Source: Pseudorasbora parva (taxonomy: Eukaryota; Chordata; Actinopteri; Cypriniformes; Gobionidae). Taken from it: a DNA stretch of 64,000 nt. The stretch spans positions 40,359,024 through 40,423,023 of the forward strand of contig NC_090191.1 of the NCBI RefSeq assembly GCF_024679245.1. Direction: 5' to 3'. Below the pieces are notes generated by a model. The model made no database searches, was not told where the DNA came from, and saw only the letters and a list, made by a program, of their open reading frames with translations. Each line of letters opens with the position of its first letter. The stretch's first letter is position 1. Shown here piece after piece: positions 48,333 through 61,025 of the stretch. A program made the position numbers and the translations under genes.

Positions 48333-49005
48333 CAGTGGTGGAATGTAACAAAGTACTAATACTTCGTTACTTTACTTAAGTACATTTTTCACGTATCTGT
48401 ACTTTACTTAAGTAGAATCAATAGTGCATACTTTTTACTTTTACTTACATTTTGCAGGAAATATTTTCCTTTCTACTCCACTACATTTCAACAGCGTTTC
48501 GTTACATTTTCTGATCAGTTTCAGGATTGAGAATAAGGTTTGTTCGGATAAGTAACGTAATGGATAATAATAAATAATGAACTGACAGTTGCACTGTTGA
48601 CAATCGTGCAGCCTCTCGTGAAGAAATGGAAACAAACCAACGCCGCTCATACAGAGAAACTCAGTAACATACAGCAGTAAATATTCAAAATGTGACGGTT
48701 TTTATATTTTATAACTGGGCAACAGATGATACGCACAATTAGCCTTCATTAACCCAAAACTAACTTAATTAAAACGCCACAGCCCATACTGTTTTCTTCT
48801 TTTTAATTATTAGAATATAGACATTAAGATAATAAATTGTTACTTTTACTTTTAAAACTTAAAGTACATTTAAAATCAAGTACTTTTTTTACTTTTTTGA
48901 AGTAGGGTTGTCGTTGTAGTACTTCTACTTTTACTTAAGTAAATATGGCTCTGGTTATTTGTACTTTTACTTAAGTACTGAGATTCAGTACTTCCTCCAC
49001 CACTG
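48333..49005. mobile_element. hAT MITE with CAGTGGTGGAA ends
   Basis: CAGTGGTGGAATGTAAC on the left and TCCTCCACCACTG on the right. The subterminal regions are full of ACTTAAGTA and GTACTTTTACTT motifs at both ends. The flanks CCAATGAG (48325-48332) and CCAATAAG (49006-49013) are an 8-bp duplication with one change. Length 673 bp, no transposase. Confidence 0.92.
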
Positions 49006-49013
49006 CCAATAAG

Positions 49014-50341
49014 TGCTCCTGTGCCGCCATCTACTGGTTATAGTGGTCATTTCATGTCTTTCATTTAAATAAAAGTGTTTGTTTGCCACAAAGTGTTCGT
49101 TTTCCAACACCTTTAAACTTGCAGTTTTACAAATCATCACATTACAAATAAATAACGTTAAATTGGATACTATTTAGAGCAAGAGAGTGCAGGAGAAAGT
49201 GCTTGAATTTCACTCTCAAAAGGTTGTACGGACCCTGAGAAGAATAATGACAACATTCAAACTATTTCTTCCACAATCCCATGGTGTGTTCCTCCAGTAA
49301 ATGATGGTGAATGTTGGTGATTTGTGACTGAAAGCCCTGATCTTCACTCCTGGTCTCCTCGTCAGCTCTGTTTGGTCTGATATCTGTGGTTTATAACAGA
49401 GAGTTCTGCGCTGAACACTTCACTGGATCTCACAGTACTGATGTTATTAATTCTGTGAATTTAAACTCTTTCTCACTGGATCTCCAGCGCTGTGTAGTAA
49501 CGGTGTCATGTAAATGAGATCGGCCCGTGTATAAGAGTATAAGCTCGTGTATATAAGCTGTCTACTATTGCTTTGAGCCGATAAATGTTCCGCGCAGCTC
49601 AACCAAGAAGCCGGGTTTCATTCTACTTTAATTTTGCTCGCCATTTGATGTTTCTCAAATGTAACAGAAATGGCAGCTCTTATCAGTTGGTCACCGCTGT
49701 AGAGATACCAGAGCGGCCTCTAACAAAATTTAGTCGCACCAGCAGGTAAATTACATTAATTCAGAAAATATTGTCAACTAACCCTAACCGCCCCCCCAAA
49801 AAAATATTTTCACCATATTTTTAAGAATAAAACAAGGCAAATTATTTATAAACAGACACCTTTTATAAAAGCCTTAAACTGTACATTTCTAGTTTAGAGC
49901 ACGAAGAAAAAAGATTAAGTGAGAAAAGTACTATAAAATAAACACAAATTTGAGGTCAAGTTATTGAAGCAAAATTTCAAAAATGACCAATGCATGAAAA
50001 AAACTGCTTGTCTGTCGTGTCTTTCCTTAAAGTTGGCAATAAACAGTAGCACTAGTCTTTTCTTCCCCTATTGTGACGTATATCAGAATGAAACTGCTTC
50101 ACGAACAAGAACAAGGGCGGGGCTTGATTTTGTTTGTGGTGAATTGATTGGATGGTCGTGGTTTGCTTTTGGCTGATCTCATGTGAGTGACAGGTTGCCC
50201 CGCCCACATCATCAGAGAAATGATGTCGCTGCAAGAGGGAGAGGAAGTTATTCTGATTAAAGATTACGCTGCACATGGATAAAAATAAAAAAAGTTCAAT
50301 GTGCATAAATAAATCATATATAATAAATTCTGCAATATAAA
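49014..50341. other. Unassigned non-coding DNA
   Basis: Mixed AT content. No frame with recognised domains. TTTGATTTTGTTTGTGGTGAATTG near 50120 is unremarkable. Confidence 0.45.
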
Positions 50342-50349
50342 ACAAGAAG

Positions 50350-51498
50350 TAGTGTTGCACGATATACCGGTACTTGAAAAGTATTGCAATACCCTGCTAT
50401 TACAAACGGTACGATATGGACTTTTATTAGTACCGGTACTTTAAGAAGGACCGCACTAATATGAGCTGCATTTCTTAATGTGCGTGGATGTGTGACAGCA
50501 GGTGTCAGGACGTGTGTGCAGAGCACTGATTCCACTGTTCACTAAACATTGGAAGTAGTAGTAGAAGACAGAATGTAAACCAATAGAAGCAACAGAAATA
50601 TGCGCGCATGAGGAGAAAAGGCGCGGCGCGGGACGTGCTCGTGGTGCCGGACTCTGACCTGAAGCGCACGCACACGCCTTTCAGACAACAAATATGCGAT
50701 CGCCATTCAGTTCTTTCGTGGATTATTATTGGGGTTTGAATGGTCAAACATAAGTAAAAATGAACGGTCTGGGGAGTATTGAGGTAAACACAGTCGGATA
50801 TTTCTTTAGTGAACGTATACAGCTGAGGTAATTAGATCAGTGCAGGTCTTAAGCCAGACCTAATATTCTGTGATTAATGTTTAGCAAACAATGAAAAATA
50901 GAAAACCACAACATGCTTGGTTAAATAACTAAAATATATTTATTAAGAATCAGTGTAGCCTATAGTTAAATTATAGAGTGAAGACTAAGTAAGCAGTTTT
51001 ATGTTTGATTTTTTTAAATTCTTTCTTGACTTGCTACTGTTAAATAGACCTAATGAAGCTAAAAAATAAAGCACTGTTTTTGTCATATTGTTTGTAATTT
51101 GCATTTTTGCTTATTTTTAAAAACAGATACAATTAAAGATTACATTTAAAAAATATTAAATTACTCGTATCATAAAATAAGATTTTGGTCATCCCAACCT
51201 GTTGAGAACTGAATGATAACATGATTGATAATGATGATCTCTGTGAAGATCTTCACACTGGCATGCAGTTATTATAGCAATAAAAGAAGGGAATGGGCAA
51301 AAACCAGGGCAGGAACATGCTGGCCAAGTGAATTTTTAGTTAAAAAAATAAAACAATGAATAATAAATTCTGTTGTCATATTATTCATATTACCTGTTTT
51401 TTGTTTGTTTTTACCGTGGTATCGATTTAGTATCGGTATCGAGTTATTTTAGTCTGGTATCGTATCGAAGTCAAAAAATTGGTATCGTGACAACACTA
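50350..51498. mobile_element. hAT element with perfect 8-bp duplication
   Basis: TAGTGTTGCACGATATACCGG on the left and GGTATCGTGACAACACTA on the right, with ACAAGAAG on both sides (50342-50349 and 51499-51506). Length 1149 bp. Minus-strand frames of 73 and 80 codons inside have no transposase motif. Confidence 0.94.
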
Positions 51499-51506
51499 AC
51501 AAGAAG

Positions 51507-52366
51507 TGTCCATTTTGATTTCATGGTGACTTAAAGAGAAAGACACCCATCATGTTATGAATTGAGACAAAGATCATGTTATGAATTGTTCTGAATTATG
51601 GTGTGATCAAAAGAAGTGAATAAGTGAATCTATTGGCTTGTCCATTAGGATGCTCCAGTCTCCTGCCGGGGGAAGGATGGGCGCCTGGTGCTATTGAATC
51701 ACGCCGCAGGATGTGCTGAGTGGCAGAGAGAGATAAAACCGGTTGTGCTGCAGGACGGGGCCGCATGCAGCGGGCAAACGCTGAGAAACGTCTGCATCAC
51801 CTGCTCTACACCACGGTCAACACACTAACAGCAAAGAAAGCCAGTCACCAGCGGTACAACACTCACGCTGAGCTCCAGACCTCAGCGCTGCGTTCTTGTT
51901 GTCTAATGAGGATCGAAAGCCAACGATCGCCGCTGGCGTCTTGTTAAAATCTCTGAAAACGTGTGGCCTGGTTCAGCAGCATAGCCGGTGGGCTGACCCA
52001 GAAAGCCACGCTTGGTCAGAGGAGCGCTGATCCATCCGTTTAAACGTCTATCCTGACCCCATCTGAGATATGAATCATGGCTCTGCATCAGCAGAATCTG
52101 CCTCATCTCGAGGCTGCGGAGAGCGTCCGGCCGCTGACTATGAATTAATGAGCACTCCATCATCTCCCAAGCTGCCATCTAACCATTCATTTAGCAGCCC
52201 ACTCGTCCAAATCATCCAAAGCCAATATTAAGTGTCTAACAGCTGAGTAACTCCTCCCACTGGCATCTGGGATAATGCTGTCACTGAGCTAAATGCTACA
52301 ACACAAGCGTTTTACTCCAAAACCTTGGAGGGATCTTGAATTGGGCATTGGGTTCTCGTATGGTCT
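51507..52366. other. Unassigned repeat-poor DNA
   Basis: GC-richer than its surroundings (51640-52200) and free of arrays. Opposed overlapping frames of 75 and 91 codons without domains. Candidate for conservation testing only. Confidence 0.35.
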
Positions 52367-52370
52367 TTAA

Positions 52371-52702
52371 AGGGATGGTTGACTTTAAAATGAAAATCCT
52401 GTCATCCTTTACTCACCTTCAAGTTGTTTCAAACCTGTATGAATTTCTTTCTTCAGCTGAACACAAGGGAAGATATTTTGAAGAATGTCAGTAACCAAAC
52501 AGTTCACTTGAGCCATTGACTTCCATAGTAGGAAAAATAAAATACTATGGAAGTCAATGGCTCCAGTTAACTGATTGGTTACTGACATTCTTCAAAATAT
52601 CTTCCCTTGTGTTCAGCTGAAGAAAGAAATTCATACAGGTTTGAAACAACTTGAAGGTGAGGAAACAATGACAGCATTTTCATTTTAAAGTCAACTATCC
52701 CT
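52371..52702. mobile_element. Near-perfect palindromic TTAA MITE
   Basis: AGGGATGGTTGACTTTAAAA and TTTTAAAGTCAACTATCCCT close a 332-bp unit that is almost one complete palindrome, with arms of about 155 bp and roughly ten mismatches around a short AT-rich centre. TTAA flanks both sides (52367-52370 and 52703-52706). Transcribed, it would form a long hairpin. The 69-codon minus-strand frame inside is not a gene. Confidence 0.94.
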
Positions 52703-52722
52703 TTAACAAAATATTTCTTTAA

Positions 52723-53254
52723 TAGGGTTGGGTATCGTTTGAAATGTAATAATCCCACATTATTTTGTTTATCGAATCCCAATTTCAATTCAATCTTCGA
52801 TATTATTGAAAAACAAAAATCAACAAGCTAAAGAACACTTACATGTTAGCCTAATTTTTGTTTGATTAATTGTTATTATAGAGATGGCAGCAGGAATATT
52901 AGGCTGCTGTCACTTTAAGAGCTGCACAGTTTCAAAACACTGTCTGTTACACATGCGTTTTCTTTGTTATTGGTTTACACTCACTTAAGACACAAACAAC
53001 TGTGTATGAGGATATTTTGACATATTTTTGTGTTTTCGTCTGTTCAAGTGCAAAAAGAAGCATATGTGCGGTATTCAGCGTGCGCACTTTGGATGTGAAG
53101 AACAGTGCGCGGGAATGCGCCTGAATGGTTTAAAAATCGCATTAAAATGCACATAAAGGAATCAATAAGAGGAATCAAAATAATTTTTAACAAGTTACAA
53201 GATTCCTGACCCTAAGAATCAGATTCAGGAATTGATTTTCGATTCCCAACCCTA
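52723..53254. mobile_element. hAT-like element, TAGGGTTGGGTATCG ends
   Basis: TAGGGTTGGGTATCG and CGATTCCCAACCCTA are inverted repeats over 532 bp. The flanking 8-mers do not match, so the duplication has decayed or the flanks were rearranged. Related to 27387-28049. Confidence 0.8.
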
Positions 53255-55229
<1,975 letters not shown>

Positions 55230-55290
55230 ACTTTTTTTACTCCGTAATATTGGTATCGGCCCCCAAAAATCCGTATCAGTCGGGCTCTTA
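55230..55290 (-). mobile_element. hAT-like right-end fragment
   Basis: ATTGGTATCGGCCCCCAAAA and CCGTATCAGTCGGGCTCT resemble the right end of a CCGATA-type hAT family. No left end was found, so this is a solo remnant. Confidence 0.45.
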
Positions 55291-55324
55291 AAAAAAAATT
55301 ATAACAATGATAAATCTAACAAAA

Positions 55325-56400
55325 ACACGCAGAAAGACTGACTCGATTACAGTTCCTTTGGCAAAAAAACATAAATTCCAGATTGCTGGAGATTTCTTTG
55401 CAGAATCATGGATAATGTTAGCCTGACAAGCCAGAGCCACATCCAGATGTTTGGTCTGTAAACTCACCATAGACAGCTCAATCTGAGGGGCGGATAAACG
55501 GTTGTCTTTCAAACTCCCTCTGCACACGATAGGATAGCGCTACAACCAACCAGAGCAACGATGGTGAAGCGGAGCTCGTTGATAGATTAAACATTCGCCG
55601 TATCCGGTCGGCTAAACTCTGAACACATCTTCCCTTTTTAAGAATGACTTCAGTGCCGTTCTTTGTTCTTTTCTCAGAGAAAAGCTCCAAGTCTTCCAGA
55701 GTCGCGGTCAAAGCTGATTCGACAGACCGCCGCCGTTCGCCAGTTTCTGTGTTTACCAGAAGCACGCAAACGCAACTCGGCTGTCATCATTATGGCCCCG
55801 CCCGCCGACTCTATACACGACGTGATTGGCCCGACAAGTGTTTGGCGTTTACAGCTCAGAAGGGTATTGAGAGTTGCTAGACGACACTCGCGGTGCGTCT
55901 AGATTTCTAGGCTAGGGTAATGTAGTTTCTCACCATGAATTCTGCTGTTAAATTTTTAACAATGCAGGCTGGTGGCTTCAACAAAAGCATATACCATCAT
56001 AAGACTATAAAAACTATGTAAAAATATAAAACTAATTAAAAAAATGTTTATATATATATAAATAAACTACATTGTAAGGTTATTGCAAAATATGTAAATA
56101 CCAAGAGCATAGGGAGACCGACTTGATTACACTCCATGTTTGCAGTGATTCGTTGGAGTGGGTGGTGCCAGAGATATTTTGGCATGTTTTGTTTGTTTTG
56201 ACTCTGATTTGTGGAATTTTCTGCACAGGATCATGGGTAATGTAGTTTTTCACTGTAAATGCTGCTGTTAAACATGATTATTTTAAAAGCAAGTTGAAAT
56301 AATGTGGCCTGGCAGCTTCAACATAAGCAAATGCAATCGATTAACAACCTCATAGCTCACAGTCAGACTGTCTTTAAAGATTTATAAGTTACTGTTAAAA
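55325..56400. repeat. Diverged direct duplication, one copy interrupted
   Basis: 55331-55423 plus 55916-56010 (skipping the insertion at 55419-55915) resembles 56112-56340. Shared blocks are GACTGACTCGATTACA with GACCGACTTGATTACA, ATCATGGATAATGT with ATCATGGGTAATGT, and TGCTGTTAAA followed by TGGCTTCAACA with TGGCAGCTTCAACA. The second copy shows the pre-insertion state. Confidence 0.75.
55419..55915. mobile_element. DNA element with TAGCCT ends
   Basis: TAGCCTGACAAGCCAGA on the left and the complement of TCTAGATTTCTAGGCTA on the right. The flanks GATAATGT (55411-55418) and GGTAATGT (55916-55923) agree at 7 of 8, and the paralogous empty site GGGTAATGT is near 56235. This supports an 8-bp duplication, as for hAT. 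Minus- and plus-strand frames of 78-95 codons lie inside, with no known domain. Confidence 0.75.
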
Positions 56401-57518
56401 ATCAATTTCCTTATGGAGAAAATGAATGGACTGGATTCCAACTGTTGCGCTCTATAGTGACTGCAAAGTACCATGTGATGCAAGGGGGAAGTATCGCCTT
56501 GGAAATGAAATGTGGACGCTAAACTTACATGTGAAAAGGTCAACTAATGTTTATCACTCTAGGGACACTAAACTGAACGATTAAAATCAATTCAGTCTAC
56601 CACTGATCAAACAAACAGACATTCCCAATGCACCTCACTGGTTAAGCCAGTGTTGCTATGACCCGTCTAAAATCTACACAACACAAACAGATGCACACAC
56701 ACACACACACACAAAACTGCACCTTCGAAAGAGCACGCCACAGTTGAATAAGTGACCTTTGCAACTTTCCCCTCCTCACATCTCACCACATCACTCCATT
56801 TATTTCCCACTCAGAAATGCCCCAGAAAAAGTCAGATTGCATTTCTAAAACAAGTACATTTAAATAACATCACAAAAAAGGTTATTCCATTCAGTCAGAT
56901 GCACTCTTGTTCAGAGTAACCTCTAATGCTCTCTGGAGTGCGTTTTATTTCACTGCATTCCCCCTTTAATTTGCAACACACGGCATAAGCGAGACACGGG
57001 GAGGGAGCTCATCCTCCCCCTCTTGTTGTGTTGCCCAATCTGCGGCCTGTTAGGCAGTAGGCGGAAACTAATGACCAACATGAGCGTCTTCATGAGCTGT
57101 TTATTTTGCAGCATTCCCAAGACGCAGCAACAGCTGCCAAGCAAAAGCCAAATGAGAAGCGGCCTTCAACTAGCCACCACACAACATGAACAGCCTTTCA
57201 GCAGCCTTCGCTTCACATGACAATCCAGGTGTAGATCACAGGCCGTCTCCTTCAAACACTTCCAGTGTGTCGCTGTTCCACAATTGGAGAAAGACAAAGG
57301 GTTCAGTGGTAGAGCTCCAGTAGTAAATATCCCATTTAATGTGTTCATAGTCAAATTGATTTTTAGTGAAAGTGCAAAAACCCTTCAGGATGATATACGC
57401 TTCTGTAGAAGTCAGTATGATTTCTACTTCACTAAAGACAAAGATGCAGATTTTCACCAGTTATATACATTGCCAGGACAAAAACAAACAAACACTGGAT
57501 TTAAAAAGGTCAAGTATG
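56401..57518. other. Unassigned DNA with a (CA)n run
   Basis: CA run at 56694-56713. The 56740-57240 block is GC-balanced and repeat-free and could be conserved. No exon supported. Confidence 0.35.
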
Positions 57519-57746
57519 TGATTGGATCATCATTGCATTGATCATCATTGGATTATTATGTTTCTAGCATGTTATATGTTTGGCAACAGTTCTTCTAACC
57601 CCAATTAATGGATAGATTTCATTTCAATTGCCAAAACAATTGCTGTTTGGATTTAAATATGTAAATGCTTAATAGTCTATGATTGGATCATTATTGCAGT
57701 AATTATTATATGTTTGGCAACAGTTCTTCTAACCCAAATTGATTGA
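57519..57746. repeat. Tandem duplication inside the foldback arm
   Basis: GATTGGATCATCATTG...ATATGTTTGGCAACAGTTCT at 57520-57600 recurs at 57679-57730 as GATTGGATCATTATTG...ATATGTTTGGCAACAGTTCT. Confidence 0.85.
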
Positions 57747-58262
57747 TTGTGTAGCTTTTCATTTCATTAATCAATCATGTAGGAAGACACATCATGTTCA
57801 TATTGAACGACAAAGCCGAGATTCATCAGGCTCAAATTGTGAAAGAATTGTTGGGATCGTTCAAAAATGTTCAATATCGATAGCGGTTCCTAAATAACTT
57901 TTTTTTGTTACAAATTTAATTTTTTAGTTTTAACAATATTAATATTGCCTCAAAAAACTCAAGCGCACGCATAAAGCTTGCAGCAAAACACTGGAAAAAG
58001 TAGTGATTATTATTGTAAAATAGCAAGGAGACATTTTGATTGTTTATTACTAAACTTTTTTCGTGTTTGGCGGCAAAGATGATTTTGACTCGTCATCTCC
58101 GCAGGAGTGAGAATGCACGCCTATAGAGGGAAACGCACCTTTCACCTTTTGGATTGCATGAACCAATTTGAATAGAAAACAAATACATTGATTGTTTAAA
58201 ATGCAGACATTTTAAGCTTTCTATAGGAATATGAATACGGAGCGTCTTTCTGCTCTTAAGTT

Positions 58263-58857
58263 TTTGGGGCGTTTTCACACCTATAGATCGTTTGTTTTGT
58301 TCCGAAACAGGGACTTAATTTGTTACAATGTTGCATTTTCTTCTTGGTTCGCTTTCACAAGACACATGCGTACAACCCAAAATGTGTTTATGCAGGTCAC
58401 ATGCGAGTACACCTGTCCTCTTATTGGTCAGAGTTTCCTCTGCGTCATCCATCAAGATGACTGACAGGTTCGCTCCATAAGCTTATTATGGCTTTATTTA
58501 TAACTGTCGAAAAAGAGATTACACAACATTTTAAGATGAAGAGGTGCTCTTTTGGTTTTCAACTGTGCTCACTTACAGAATCAGACACTACTGCAATATT
58601 TTATAAAACACTTTTCGTTATGAATTATAATGCCATTTGGTTCGTTGGTCTATTGGGTCGGATTGCTTTCACACCTCAAGCGAACCATCCCAGAGTTAGT
58701 TTCCAAACATGCCGAGGCTACCGCGTTCAGGTGGTCTTGGAGTGATTGTTGTGGTGCGGATCACGATTGCCTTGTTCATACATGCCTAAACGAACCGACC
58801 CTAGGGAGAAAACGCACCAGGATCCAAAACAAACGCTCAGGTGTGAAAGCACCCTAA
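58263..58857. mobile_element. DNA element with TTTCACACCT ends
   Basis: TTGGGGCGTTTTCACACCT on the left and AGGTGTGAAAGCACCCTAA on the right, with inner CGTTTG/CAAACG also mirrored. No clear target duplication. Overlapping frames up to 85 codons have no known domain. Confidence 0.75.
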
Positions 58858-59102
58858 GCTATTCTGTGCACTGCCAAGTGCTTCAGATTTGTTGGGTTGC
58901 CATTCTTGGCAGCAATGATCTTGTCGCAAACATTGTATCGCACACTGTTGGCATCAAGCCCGGCTAAATGTAGCCACATCTTTTACATATATGTGGGTTG
59001 GGACGCTTACCCCCATTCTGCACACGTCTGCGACACATCACAGCTCCAACGAGGTTTTGTTCCATCCTAGTACACTGTAAAAAAAATCAGGTCTACAACT
59101 GA

Positions 59103-59238
59103 ACATTTTCTAGTGACTGATCACATCTACATTTATCAGTTGGCCGCATTGAATTTCTGTCAATTAAATTGCATCAATTCACAGAATTTCAATTCAGCCA
59201 ACTGAAAAATTTAGATGTGATCAGTCACTAGAAAATTT
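59103..59238. mobile_element. Palindromic MITE, 58-bp arms
   Basis: Left arm 59103-59160 and right arm 59181-59238 are reverse complements with about six mismatches (core CTAGTGACTGATCACATCTA). TACACTGTAAAAAAAATC just upstream (59071) may be an outer terminus. Confidence 0.85.
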
Positions 59239-59422
59239 GCCCCCCGGGTTTGGTCATCCTCATGTGTGAGCCGCGTCTCTAGGCGTAACTGGTGTAAGCT
59301 AGTGTTTTTCCACCACAGCCAATCATGCTGCATGCTTATTTTCTCACTGACGTTGACGAGATAAACCCCTTAGGTATCGAAATCTGGTACCGAACGACAA
59401 GACACCTTTTGATACTCTATAG

Positions 59423-60147
59423 CAGGGTTCCTCAAATTTTGCCCTGGAGGACCAATGCACTGCAGAGTTTAGCTCCAACCCCGATCAAACAATGGTCTAA
59501 TGAGCCTGAAGACGTTGATTAGCATGTTCAGGTGTGTTTGATTAGGGTTGGAGCTAAACTCTGCAAGAAAGTGGATCTTGTGGGCCAAATTTGAGTAATG
59601 GGTCCTGCACACTGTGCGATTTTTCAAAATCCTTTGCGAATGTCCCTTGTCAGACTGTACGAACATGATCGCCATGTCACACTGTAAGATCTCAGTTGAC
59701 ATTAATGTCAGACTGCACGATAGTTAAGGCGCGCTAAAAACGGACGCGCGCAAGAAAACTCACCCGGAGTTTTATATCATCAATGAATGACGCGTTCAGT
59801 GACAGTGAGCTGCATTACACACGGGACTGAAATGCTGGCTACAAAGAAATCTCTAGCTCTCGTTTTGGTCATAGTTTGTCTTGAAAAACTGAGATATTTG
59901 ACTGTCGTCGTAGGAGAAGTCACACTGCAGGATTGCGTGCCAAATCTTCTGACACTGCCAGAATTTCGTCTGAGGTCAAATTTGATTGCAGCGCTCATTA
60001 ATCGGCTGCCGGTGAACATGTCAAACTAACGACCAAAGACGTCAGATTTTAGCCGAGGATCAGAGGAATCTTTTAGGATTTGCTAAATTTGTCCCAGACG
60101 GCCAAATCGTGGCCAAAATCGCACAGTGTGCACCCGGCTTAACCCTG
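59423..60147. mobile_element. hAT MITE, relative of 5561-5753, interrupted
   Basis: CAGGGTTCCTCAAATTTTGC on the left; on the right CCAAATTTGAGTAA is followed, after an insertion, by CCCTG. The flanks CTCTATAG (59415-59422) and CTCAATAG (60148-60155) match at 7 of 8. The interior CTGCAGAGTTTAGCTCCAACC is shared with the copy at 5.6 kb. A 541-bp element sits five bases from its right end. Confidence 0.9.
59599..60139. mobile_element. Harbinger-like MITE nested in a hAT MITE
   Basis: TGCACACTGTGCGATTTT near the left end (59605) is perfectly mirrored by AAAATCGCACAGTGTGCA near the right. TAA lies on both sides (59596-59598 and 60140-60142), consistent with the TWA target of PIF/Harbinger. Opposed frames of 79 and 80 codons inside are not recognisable. 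Confidence 0.85.
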
Positions 60148-60212
60148 CTCAATAGGATCTAGGCAATTCGGTCAGTGCCTAAAAATGATCGAACTTAATA
60201 CCCAGCGCTTGT

Positions 60213-60518
60213 TGGGAGGGAGCATGAAAAATTATTTCCACAAATGAACCCGAGTCCAGACCTTAAATTCATTGCAATTCTTTGAGATGTTCTGGAAGAG
60301 ACTTTACAGATTGCTGGACTATTGCATTGCCAATACAAGATCTTAATGGAAATAAATGTTGAAGTGCAATCATTTTTGGTGCATCAGATCTTGTATTGCC
60401 AATGCAAGAGTCCAGCAGTCTGTAAAGTCTCCTTCAGCACATCACAAATACTTTCAATGCATTTAAGGTCTGGTCTCAGATTCATGCGTGGAAATGATTC
60501 TTCATGCTCCCTCCCGAC
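60213..60518. repeat. Hairpin with about 130-bp arms
   Basis: GGGAGGGAGCATGAA...CAATACAAGATCT (60214-60343) mirrors AGATCTTGTATTG...TTCATGCTCCCTCCC (60386-60516) with scattered mismatches and a loop of about 42 nt. It is the probable centre of the foldback element. Confidence 0.85.
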
Positions 60519-60712
60519 CATTCCCTCATAATTTGAGCCTGATAAATCTCGGCTTTGTCATCCAATATACCCATGATGTGTCTTCCTACATGGTTGTTTA
60601 ATGAAATGAAAAGCTAGACAATCAATCAATTAGGGTTAGAAGAACTGTTGCCAAACATATAATAATTACTATGATGATCCAATCATAGACTATTAAGCAT
60701 TTGCATATTTAA

Positions 60713-60994
60713 AGCTGCAGTCCGTAACTTTTTGTGCTCTAGTGGTTAATAAACAGAACTGCACGTGTCTTGCGGAAGAACATTGCAGCCGGAGCTACTT
60801 CTCTCTGTTTATGTCTATGGCGGATCACGCAGGGACCTGGCCTGAAATAGTCCCAATAGAAACACTTATTATAAGTGTACCATAATGATTCAGGGTAAGA
60901 CAAAAACACGGTTTGGAAAATGGATTCATGTTGTACATTCTCATTATATAATTTTTGTAAATCTTGAACACAAAAAAAGTTACGGAGAGCAGCT
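60713..60994. mobile_element. TTAA-flanked MITE in the foldback right arm
   Basis: AGCTGCAGTCCGTAACTTTTT on the left and AAGTTACGGAGAGCAGCT on the right, with TTAA on both sides (60709-60712 and 60995-60998). The left foldback arm holds the empty site GGATTTAAATATG (57649-57661). Length 282 bp. Confidence 0.94.
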
Positions 60995-61025
60995 TTAAAT
61001 CCAAACAGCAATTGTTTTGCCACAG

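Larger units (their letters stand above)
57857..60208. mobile_element. Probable insertion block inside the foldback element
   Basis: TTGTTGGGA lies at both edges (57848-57856 and 60209-60217), where the foldback sequence is broken and resumes. Inside the left edge is TCGTTCAAAAATGTTC and inside the right edge is GATCGAACTTAATACCCAG, roughly inverted like the TTGGGTATCG hAT ends. The block contains three or four other elements. Confidence 0.5.
57631..61025. mobile_element. Foldback element split by nested insertions
   Basis: 57631-57855 is mirrored by 60527-61025 apart from a 282-bp insertion in the right arm: CCAAAACAATTGCTGTTTGG, GGCAACAGTTCTTCTAACCC, ATGTAGGAAGACACATCATG and GCCGAGATT.ATCAGGCTCAAATT all occur inverted. 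Between them lie a central hairpin (60213-60518) and a large block (57857-60208) of unrelated sequence. No transposase. Confidence 0.8.
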
